In this document: positions 1 to 5,829 of the stretch, piece after piece
Layout: each line of letters starts with the position of its first letter
How positions within the stretch are numbered: position 1 is the first letter of the stretch
NCBI GenBank assembly: GCA_003451975.1
Contig: DMIX01000153.1
Location: forward strand, 1 to 10,037
DNA length: 10,037 nt
DNA from: Propionibacteriaceae bacterium
Lineage (GTDB): Bacteria > Actinomycetota > Actinomycetes > Propionibacteriales > Propionibacteriaceae
Reading direction: 5' to 3'
The notes under the pieces: model-generated
Seen by the model: only the letters and a program-made list of their open reading frames with translations
What the model was told of the DNA's origin: nothing
Databases searched by the model: none
Position numbers and translations under genes: made by a program

Positions 1-5
1 GATGA

Positions 6-35
6 GGATTGTTACTGCGCGTGCAGGCGAGACCT
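6..35 (+). promoter_or_regulatory. RAT (ribonucleic antiterminator) hairpin, LicT/BglG target
   Basis: The leader reads GGATTGTTACTGC (6-18), a GCGT loop (19-22), then GCAGGCGAGACCT (23-35). This is the RAT signature recognised by BglG/LicT-family antiterminators (5' half GGATTGTTACTG, 3' half GCAGGCnAnACC). CTGC 15-18 pairs with GCAG 23-26, and AGG 5-7 pairs with CCT 33-35, leaving the usual internal loops. Bases 31-35 also belong to the 5' arm of the terminator, so the two folds exclude each other. A licT gene lies in the same operon, which makes autogenous control the natural reading. The promoter must lie before the window. Confidence 0.93.
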
Positions 36-69
36 CCACCATCGGAACGCGATGGTCGGGGGTCTTTTT
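31..69 (+). terminator. Intrinsic terminator of the PTS leader (attenuator)
   Basis: GACCTCC (31-37) and ACCATC (38-43) pair with GATGGT (51-56) and GGGGGTC (58-64). There is one bulged C at 57, one G-U pair and a 7-nt loop (44-50). The stem is followed directly by TTTTT (65-69). Its 5' edge overlaps the RAT 3' arm by five bases, so a protein-stabilised RAT would block terminator formation. It lies before the permease gene with no ORF in between. Confidence 0.92.
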
Positions 70-76
70 GTTCGGC

Positions 77-90
77 GCAGGCGAGACCTC
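77..90 (+). repeat. Second copy of the RAT 3' half, downstream of the terminator
   Basis: GCAGGCGAGACCTC at 77-90 is an exact 14-nt copy of bases 23-36, which are the RAT 3' half plus the start of the terminator 5' arm. The matching RAT 5' half (GGATTGTTACTG) is not repeated. Bases 83-90 can pair with terminator 3'-arm bases 59-66 (8 pairs, two of them G-U). Bases 87-93 can pair with 110-116. The repeat is seen directly; any regulatory role is inferred. Confidence 0.7.
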
Positions 91-116
91 TCAGCTTCGT
101 TCAAAGGAGTGAGAGG
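87..116 (+). promoter_or_regulatory. Hairpin enclosing the permease ribosome-binding site
   Basis: CCTCTCA (87-93) and TGAGAGG (110-116) form a perfect 7-bp stem. Its 16-nt loop contains the Shine-Dalgarno AAAGGAG (103-109), and the ATG at 119 lies two bases past the stem. If formed, the hairpin would sit inside the ribosome footprint and could lower initiation. The left arm comes partly from the duplicated RAT half. The pairing is visible; the effect is inferred. Confidence 0.45.
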
Positions 117-118
117 AA

Positions 119-2023
119 ATGAGTAGCGAGACAACGACGCTCGCGAAGGAAGTCGCTTCCCTGGTGGGAGGTCCCAAGAATGTGACCTGGGTGGGTTCGT
201 GCACCACCCGACTTCGCTTCATAGTCAAGGATGAGGACAAGGTCGACCTGACCACGCTGAACAACACACCCGGCGTACTCCAGGCGATCAAGGCCGGCGG
301 CCAGATCCAAGTAGTCATCGGCACCCAGGTCGATGACGTCCGCGAGGCGGTGACGGCCCTGCCCGGTTGGGCGGACCTCGCCGATTCGGCGCCGGCCCAG
401 AACGCCGCCAAGACCCGTCCGCTGGACGCCGTCTTCGAGTTCCTCGGTGCCACCTTCCAGCCGCTGATCCCGGCGATCTCCGGGGCGGCATTGGTTCAGG
501 TGGCGGCTTTGCTGCTGAACCAGTTCGGGGTCATCCAAGCCACGGACCCCACGTATTTGGTCTTGTCGGCGGCGGGAAATGCGATCTTCTTCTTCCTGCC
601 CATCTTCGTGGCGTTCACCGCCTCCAAGCGTCTGGGCGCCAACCCGTTCGTGGGCGCGACCATCGCGGCGGCGCTGCTGCATCCGAGCTTCACCGGCATC
701 GGTGCGGCCGGGGACGTCACGCAGGCATTCGGCCTGCCGCTGTTCCTCTACACCTATTCCAGCACCATGTTCCCAGCTCTTCTCATCGCCTTGGCATTAG
801 CGGGGTTGGATCGGGTACTGAAGCGCTGGATGCCGCAGGCGCTGCAGCAGGTCCTCAACCCGACGGTCGAAATCCTGCTGTTGGTGCCGTTGACAGCGCT
901 GGTATTCGGACCCATCGGCGCCGTGATCGGCAACGGCATGGGTACCGGTATCAGTTGGCTGGCCACGAACGCCCCCTTCGTGTTCTATGTGGTGGTTCCG
1001 GCCGCTTGGATCGTGCTGGTCGCCTTCGGTATCCACTGGGCAGTGATCTCGGTCGGTTTGGCCGAACTGGCCAGCGGCGGATCGGTCATCTTCGGTGCCG
1101 GCGCCGGCTACCAATACGCCATGATGGGCATCGCGCTGGGCATGCTGATCAAGACCGTCCGCGACAAGAACCACTCGTTGCGGGCCACTTCAACGGCGGC
1201 CAGCCTGTCGGTGCTCATCGGCGGCATCACGGAGCCCACGTTGTACGGCCTCGTCTTGCGCTACCGCCGGGTCTTGGCGATCGAAGTGATCTCGGCTGCG
1301 GCCTCCGGCGTGGTTCTGGGGCTGTTCCACACCACGATGATCGGGTTCAGCCCCGCTCCCATCCTGGCGTTGCCGTTGATGCAGCCCACCGTGGGCGCCG
1401 CTCTGGCCATGGCCACGGCGGTGATCGTCGCCATCGTGTTGATTCAGATCTGGGGCTACGAGAAGCCCGGCGCTGATGACACAGTCACTGACGAGTCCGA
1501 CGCGGGACGTCCGGCCTCGGGAGGATTCCAGGGCGTGTCGGACGCTACTGCCCCCACCCAGCCTGTGACGATCTATTCGCCGATGGCCGGGGTGATTCGT
1601 CCCCTGGCCGAGACCAACGATCCGGTCTTCGCCGGTGGCCTCATCGGCGATGGCGTATCCATCGAGCCGACGTCGACTCGAGTGGTGGCTCCCGTCGACG
1701 GCGAGATCGTGGCCGCCCCGGACACCGGCCACGCCGTGGGGTTGCGCACCGATACTGGAGTTGAACTGCTGATTCACGTCGGCATTGAGACCGTTCAACT
1801 CAAGGGGGCACCGTTCGCGATGCTGGTGAGCCAAGGACAGCGCGTCCATCGCGGCGATCCGCTGATCGAATTCGATGCCTCAGCCATCACGGCGGCGGGA
1901 TGCTCGTTGATCAGCCCGGTCGTGGTGACCAACTTGGCCAAGACCCAGCAGGTGGCGACGCCGGCCACGGGGAAGGTCAACGAGAACACGCCACTGTTCA
2001 CGGTCGTGCCCATCGGGGCCTGA
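119..2023 (+). CDS. bglF: PTS sugar permease EIIBCA, beta-glucoside family
   Basis: A 634-aa fused PTS enzyme II that imports and phosphorylates a sugar at the membrane. EIIB comes first (about residues 1-85), with the phospho-cysteine C28 in SCTTRLRF. EIIC follows (about 105-445), strongly hydrophobic, with the signature GITEPTLYG at 369-377. A hydrophilic linker leads to a glucose-type EIIA domain (about 485-634) with H538 (GHAVGL) and the phospho-histidine H553 (LLIHVGIETVQL), 15 residues apart as in E. coli Crr. The B-C-A order, the RAT leader and the neighbouring licT all point to the BglF/BglP group. The substrate is not proven: beta-glucosides are usual, but the deacetylase in the operon leaves an N-acetylated sugar possible. 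In this family the permease also phosphorylates, and so inactivates, its antiterminator. The start is supported by AAAGGAG at 103-109, 9 nt before ATG. Confidence 0.95.
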   Translation: MSSETTTLAKEVASLVGGPKNVTWVGSCTTRLRFIVKDEDKVDLTTLNNTPGVLQAIKAGGQIQVVIGTQVDDVREAVTALPGWADLADSAPAQNAAKTRPLDAVFEFLGATFQPLIPAISGAALVQVAALLLNQFGVIQATDPTYLVLSAAGNAIFFFLPIFVAFTASKRLGANPFVGATIAAALLHPSFTGIGAAGDVTQAFGLPLFLYTYSSTMFPALLIALALAGLDRVLKRWMPQALQQVLNPTVEILLLVPLTALVFGPIGAVIGNGMGTGISWLATNAPFVFYVVVPAAWIVLVAFGIHWAVISVGLAELASGGSVIFGAGAGYQYAMMGIALGMLIKTVRDKNHSLRATSTAASLSVLIGGITEPTLYGLVLRYRRVLAIEVISAAASGVVLGLFHTTMIGFSPAPILALPLMQPTVGAALAMATAVIVAIVLIQIWGYEKPGADDTVTDESDAGRPASGGFQGVSDATAPTQPVTIYSPMAGVIRPLAETNDPVFAGGLIGDGVSIEPTSTRVVAPVDGEIVAAPDTGHAVGLRTDTGVELLIHVGIETVQLKGAPFAMLVSQGQRVHRGDPLIEFDASAITAAGCSLISPVVVTNLAKTQQVATPATGKVNENTPLFTVVPIGA

Positions 2024-2050
2024 GCGGGCGTCAGCCCATCCACACAGGGG

Positions 2051-2076
2051 TTGCCACCCGCCGCCACGGGTGGCAA
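2051..2076 (+). promoter_or_regulatory. Perfect intercistronic hairpin before licT
   Basis: TTGCCACCCG (2051-2060) and CGGGTGGCAA (2067-2076) form a perfect 10-bp stem with a 6-nt loop. No T-run follows, so a classical terminator is unlikely. It lies 27 nt after the permease stop and 4 nt before the licT ribosome-binding site AAGGAGG region. It could stabilise the upstream mRNA segment, cause partial termination or tune licT translation; the sequence does not decide between these. Confidence 0.6.
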
Positions 2077-2093
2077 CCCAGGAAGGAGGAGCA

Positions 2094-2945
2094 GTGCTGG
2101 TCATCAAGCGGATCTTCAACAACAACATCGTGCTCGCCGTTGATGACACCAACGAAGAGGTCATCGTCACCGGAGCCGGGGTTGGCTACCTGACCAAGCG
2201 AGGCGACCAGGTAGCAGCTGAGCGCGTCGAACGAACGTTCCGGATGACCGGTTTGAACAAGAACGGCGCCTTCCGGATTCTGCTGGAGTTGCCTTACGAG
2301 GTCGTCAGCGCGACCACCCAGGTCTCGACCAGGCTGAAGGCCGAACATGGCATAACCTTGCCGCCCACGATGGAGGTGGCGCTGGCCGATCACTTGGCGC
2401 AGGCGCTGTCCCGGGTGCGCGCCGGTCAGCCGATCTACAACTCGATGCTGTGGGAAACCAAGATGACCTACCCGGCCGAGTTCATCATTGCCCTGGAGGT
2501 GTTGGAGGAGGTCCACACTCTGCTGGGCACCCGGCTGCCGTTGGACGAGGCCGGCTTCATCACCTTGCATCTGGCCAGCGCCAATCTGGCCGGAAACCCC
2601 GATGAGGCGATGAGCCTGGGCCGGGCACTGCACGATGTGGTCGACATGGTGGAAACCGACCTGGGGATCGAGGTCGTGCCTGCCGGGCCGAGTACCACTC
2701 GTTTCCTCACCCACGTGAAGTTCGTGATCCAGCGACTGACCCACGACAAGGCGTTCTCTGGTTCCTTCGACGAGATCTTCCAGACCCTGAAGCGCCAGTA
2801 CCCCGACACCTACCGCTGCGCCCGCCACATCGGGCACTACCTGGCGACCAAGTTCAATGCTCCGGTCACCGAGGAGGAGGAGATGTATCTGATGCTCCAC
2901 CTTCGTCGGCTCCAAGACGACACCCCCAATAGCGCCGTCGAGTGA
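2094..2945 (+). CDS. licT: LicT/BglG-family transcription antiterminator
   Basis: A 283-aa RNA-binding antiterminator that stabilises the RAT in this operon's leader. The N-terminal CAT RNA-binding domain (about 1-60, with KRIFNNNIVLAV) is followed by PRD1 and PRD2. All four regulatory histidines are present: H100 (ADHLA), H159 (TLHLA), H207 (THVKF) and H269 (MLHLR). Counted from GTG 2094 these numbers equal those of Bacillus subtilis LicT. That supports this start, as does AAGGAGG at 2083-2089, over an in-frame GTG at 2070 inside the hairpin arm. In the family, EII-dependent phosphorylation of PRD1 inactivates the protein, while HPr phosphorylation of PRD2 activates it. The gene follows the permease by 70 nt, so it would itself be under the attenuator unless an internal promoter exists. 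Confidence 0.96.
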   Translation: MLVIKRIFNNNIVLAVDDTNEEVIVTGAGVGYLTKRGDQVAAERVERTFRMTGLNKNGAFRILLELPYEVVSATTQVSTRLKAEHGITLPPTMEVALADHLAQALSRVRAGQPIYNSMLWETKMTYPAEFIIALEVLEEVHTLLGTRLPLDEAGFITLHLASANLAGNPDEAMSLGRALHDVVDMVETDLGIEVVPAGPSTTRFLTHVKFVIQRLTHDKAFSGSFDEIFQTLKRQYPDTYRCARHIGHYLATKFNAPVTEEEEMYLMLHLRRLQDDTPNSAVE

Positions 2946-2971
2946 TCCCCGGCCAGTGAGGAATCCGCACC

Positions 2972-3781
2972 ATGCCCACGCTCATTGTTCAAGCCGACGA
3001 CTACGCCATCTCTGAGGGCGTCACCGAAGGCATTCTTCGCGCGGTCGAGGAGGGGATTGTCCGGGCGACCGGTATCTTCACCAACCGCCCTTCAGCGGCA
3101 CTGGCCGCGAGCCGGATCCGCGACCTCGACCAGGTCGACGTCGGACTGGATCTGAACATGGTGACCGGCACACCGATCCTGCCTGCCAGCGAGGTACCAA
3201 CCCTGGTGAACGCGCAAGGCAACCTCCGTACCTCCCACCAGATCACGGCTGAGTTCCCGGTGATCGCACGGGACGGGATGTACTCGCAGTTCGAGGTGGA
3301 TCCCTTCGATCACGACGAGACTCTGGTTGAAGCCCGCGCCCAGCTGGACCGGTTCGTGGAGTTGTTCGGGCGTCCGCCGGCCTATGTTCATCACCACTCG
3401 ATCATCAGCCCCATGCTGGATCAGGTACTGCACGAGGTGGCCGCTCAGTACAGCGTCCCGGTCATGGACGATCTGCTGCGCGACCGACGGGTGAATGCAT
3501 TGCCCAACCCGTGGTACACGGTGCCGTTCGGCGCTGCCGAGCAGGCTGCCTGTGACCCGGTGTCGATGTTCCTGGCCGGAATCGAGGAGTTGGCCGATCA
3601 TGAGATCAGTGTGTTGATAACCCACCCCGGCTATGTGGACGCCGACCTTCTGGACATCAGCAGCTACAACGTGGTGCGTGCCCGTGATCTGCAGCTCGTC
3701 ACCGCCCTCGAAGTGCGCGAGGCGTTGACTGCTCGCGGCGTGGCATGTGCCTCCTACAGCGACTGCGGGCTGCTGCGCTGA
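2972..3781 (+). CDS. ChbG/YdjC-like carbohydrate deacetylase, divergent active site
   Basis: A 269-aa cytoplasmic protein of the YdjC/ChbG (HpnK-related) family. Known members remove acetyl groups from sugars such as chitobiose-phosphate, using a metal held by one Asp and two His. The N-terminus LIVQADDYAIS (D9, D10) and the late HPG motif (H218) fit the family. Two other sites differ: the usual GLHLN reads GLDLN, putting D60 in place of a metal-binding His, and the usual DxHHHVH-type motif reads YVHHHSIIS (H140-H142). Either metal binding is altered or this is a distinct subfamily. GAGGA at 2958-2962 supports the ATG. The gene starts 26 nt after licT and so shares the operon, suggesting it processes the imported sugar phosphate. 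No glycosidase accompanies it here. Confidence 0.85.
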   Translation: MPTLIVQADDYAISEGVTEGILRAVEEGIVRATGIFTNRPSAALAASRIRDLDQVDVGLDLNMVTGTPILPASEVPTLVNAQGNLRTSHQITAEFPVIARDGMYSQFEVDPFDHDETLVEARAQLDRFVELFGRPPAYVHHHSIISPMLDQVLHEVAAQYSVPVMDDLLRDRRVNALPNPWYTVPFGAAEQAACDPVSMFLAGIEELADHEISVLITHPGYVDADLLDISSYNVVRARDLQLVTALEVREALTARGVACASYSDCGLLR

Positions 3782-3862
3782 GCACAGTCTGACTCTCGGA
3801 GGCTGCCAGCGGTTTGCCGATCAGCGCATCGACGCGCCCAGCCTCGGAGGTGTCGTCAGTCT

Positions 3863-3879
3863 CGCACCGCGGTGGTGCG
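3863..3879. terminator. Possible shared terminator hairpin between convergent genes
   Basis: CGCACC (3863-3868) and GGTGCG (3874-3879) form a 6-bp stem in the 105-nt gap between the + strand deacetylase and the - strand oleate hydratase stop. Only ATTTC follows on the + strand and no T-run on the other, so the call is weak. The same gap has two copies of CTCGGAGG (3795-3802, 3843-3850), with GAGGCTG 3799-3805 able to pair with CAGCCTC 3839-3845. Confidence 0.35.
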
Positions 3880-3886
3880 CATTTCC

Positions 3887-5662
3887 TCACACCAGCTTGG
3901 CCTGGGCCAGCAGCTCCTCCAGGTAGGTTCCTTCGATCTTTCGCAGCGCGATTCCCTCGATGAAGCGCGCCAGCAAAGGCAGCTTCACTTCGTCGAGCTT
4001 GGTCTGGCCGTTGAGGTAGTAGACCGCGTTGAGCAGGGTGCGCATGTCAAACGATGAGGCGAAGACTTCCGGTACGCCCCGATCGACTCCGGCCAGGGTG
4101 TAGACCGCTTCCATTGCGGTGCGCACCGAGTATTCGGTGGTGAAGACGGTGTCGCGTTCGGTTTCGGCGAAGTTGCCGATGAAAGCCAGGTTCTTCGAGC
4201 CCGCAGGCACAACTTCGGGGCGATCACCGAGTGCTCGCGGCATGAAGTAGGAGGTGATGTAGGGCATGTGGCACGGAATCGTGTGGGCGGAGCTGCGAGC
4301 CAAGTCGGCGATCTGGTCGGTCGGTACGCCCAGGTGGTAGAGGAACTCCTCGCACAGCTCGACGCCGGTGCACTCCTTGATGGTCTTCTTCACGTAGTCG
4401 CCGACGCGATCTGAGAACAGGCCGTAGACCCACAAGACGAGTTCCTTGTTGGCGTCTTGGGCGGCGAAGTGCGGCTGGCGGCTCATGGTGAACCCGTACA
4501 GCCAGGAGGAATCGCGGAAGTTGCAGGGACCGCCGGTGATGATTGTGCCGCTGCGCGGATCGCGTCCGGTGAGTTCGGCGATGTAGGGGGCGATCCGGTC
4601 GTCGGTGAGAGTTATGGTCGCCGAAATGACCCAATTGGCTTGGGGAATGTTCTCGTAGAACTTCTCGGGCCGTCCGAAGGCTGGGTCCTGAGCGGCGAGT
4701 TGCTTCCACAGACTCCAAGCGCCGCCGGCGTCGGTCACGATGGGAGCGGGATGGTCGTCATCGCCGAAGGTCGTGCTTTCGGTGATGGAACCGTTGGTGA
4801 CGAAGACCCAGTCGTTTTCGCTGAGTTCGATGGTGCGCTGCTGGCCCTGGGTGGTCATGGTGAGGCTTCGCGCCAGCTTGGTGCCGTTGGCGGTGTCCAC
4901 CTGAATGCCGGTGACTTCGGTGTCGTATTCGAACCGAACCCCGTGGTCTTTGAGGTAGGCAGTCAGCGGCAGGATGAGCGATTCGTACTGGTTGTAGCGA
5001 GTGAACTTCAGGCTGCTGAGATCGGTGAGGGTCGCGATGTGATGGACGAAACGCAGCAGGTAGCGGCGCATCTCCATGGCGCTGGCCCAGGGCTCAAAGG
5101 CGAACATGGTGGCCCAATACAGCCAGAAGTTCGAGGCGAAGAACTCCTCGCCGAAGAACTCGTCGATCCGCTTGTCCTGCAGATCGGATTCCTTGGTGAG
5201 AGCCAGGTTCAGCATTTCCTGCACGGCCTGGGGACTGAGCGTCAGCTCGTGCATCTGCGGGATGGGCACGCCTCGGTTTTCGACCGCGCGGCAGTTCGAC
5301 GAACTGGGATCGGCCTTGTGCAGCCAGTACATCTCCTCGAGCACCGTGGCACCAGGGGTATCCAAGGATGGGATGGATCGGAAGAGATCCCACAAGGTTT
5401 CGAAATGCTCTTCCATCTCGCGGCCGCCGCGAACGATGAAGCCTTTGTGCCTGTCGAGGATGCCGTCCATACTGCCGCCGGGCAGCCCGAGCTCTTCGAA
5501 GATGGTGATGCGCTCACCGGGCAGTTGGGCGTCCCGAATCAGGAAGGCGGCCGAGGCCAGTGCCGCCAAACCGGAGCCAACGAAGTAGGCGGACTTGTTG
5601 TCGATGCCTTCGGGCTTGCGTGGCCGTGCGAATGCCTCGAAATTGCCACTGCTGTAGTACAT
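3887..5662 (-). CDS. ohyA: Oleate hydratase (MCRA family, FAD-binding)
   Basis: A 591-aa flavoprotein that adds water across the cis-9 double bond of unsaturated fatty acids such as oleate, giving 10-hydroxystearate; FAD has a structural role in the family. An N-terminal dinucleotide-binding motif GSGLAALASAAFLIRD begins at residue 29. RGGREM (78-83) carries E82, and RRYLLRF carries Y201. These match the catalytic Glu/Tyr pair of the family (E122/Y241 in the Elizabethkingia enzyme). The length is full and no frameshift is seen. AAAGGGAG (complement of 5671-5678), 8 nt before ATG, supports the start. It is convergent with the deacetylase and lies 167 nt downstream of the MFS gene on the same strand. 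The proposed role is detoxification or modification of host or environmental fatty acids, which is inferred. Confidence 0.96.
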   Translation of the reverse strand: MYYSSGNFEAFARPRKPEGIDNKSAYFVGSGLAALASAAFLIRDAQLPGERITIFEELGLPGGSMDGILDRHKGFIVRGGREMEEHFETLWDLFRSIPSLDTPGATVLEEMYWLHKADPSSSNCRAVENRGVPIPQMHELTLSPQAVQEMLNLALTKESDLQDKRIDEFFGEEFFASNFWLYWATMFAFEPWASAMEMRRYLLRFVHHIATLTDLSSLKFTRYNQYESLILPLTAYLKDHGVRFEYDTEVTGIQVDTANGTKLARSLTMTTQGQQRTIELSENDWVFVTNGSITESTTFGDDDHPAPIVTDAGGAWSLWKQLAAQDPAFGRPEKFYENIPQANWVISATITLTDDRIAPYIAELTGRDPRSGTIITGGPCNFRDSSWLYGFTMSRQPHFAAQDANKELVLWVYGLFSDRVGDYVKKTIKECTGVELCEEFLYHLGVPTDQIADLARSSAHTIPCHMPYITSYFMPRALGDRPEVVPAGSKNLAFIGNFAETERDTVFTTEYSVRTAMEAVYTLAGVDRGVPEVFASSFDMRTLLNAVYYLNGQTKLDEVKLPLLARFIEGIALRKIEGTYLEELLAQAKLV

Positions 5663-5716
5663 GGGTGGGGCTCCCTTTTACCGTGCGGCGGCATCGTTGC
5701 CACCTGGTGATTGATC

Positions 5717-5732
5717 GGTTGCTTCCAACCTA
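5717..5732 (-). promoter_or_regulatory. Candidate -10 box with overlapping small inverted repeat, upstream of ohyA
   Basis: Read on the - strand, TAGGTT (5732-5727) fits the actinobacterial TAnnnT -10 pattern, and the palindrome GGTTG-GAAG-CAACC (5730-5717) overlaps it. An inverted repeat at this place could be an operator. No convincing -35 box is seen, so both assignments are tentative. The rest of the 167-nt gap shows only one long-looped 8-bp inverted repeat (5775-5782 with 5812-5819). Confidence 0.3.
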
Positions 5733-5829
5733 ACGGGGAATAGGAACACCCCGGGTAAGAGACAGCGGATTGCCCCGTGGTCGAGCAGTGTTCCGATCGC
5801 AGAGCAGGCCTGATCACGGTGTTGGCGTA

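Noticed and set aside
367..1476. Second + strand frame inside the permease gene (369 codons)
   Set aside because: It is an Arg/Gly/His-rich out-of-frame product within EIIC and has no motif of its own.
2070..2093. Longer licT start at GTG 2070
   Set aside because: It lies within a hairpin arm, puts the ribosome-binding site inside the coding region and shifts the PRD histidines by eight from LicT numbering.
2031..2915. Long - strand open frame opposite licT (294 codons)
   Set aside because: It is antisense to a gene with clear family motifs, has a low-complexity Gln/Gly/Arg/His-rich composition and no domain I recognise. GC-rich codon use explains it.
4457..5710. Long + strand open frame opposite the oleate hydratase (417 codons)
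   Set aside because: The - strand frame is a full-length, motif-complete enzyme. The + strand product is Gly/Val/Glu-rich with no recognisable motif.
5756..5765. TAAGAGACAG, a 10-nt match to the end of a common transposon mosaic-end adaptor
   Set aside because: The match is short, lies within ordinary intergenic sequence with intact genes in consistent order on both sides, and shows no sign of a chimeric join.
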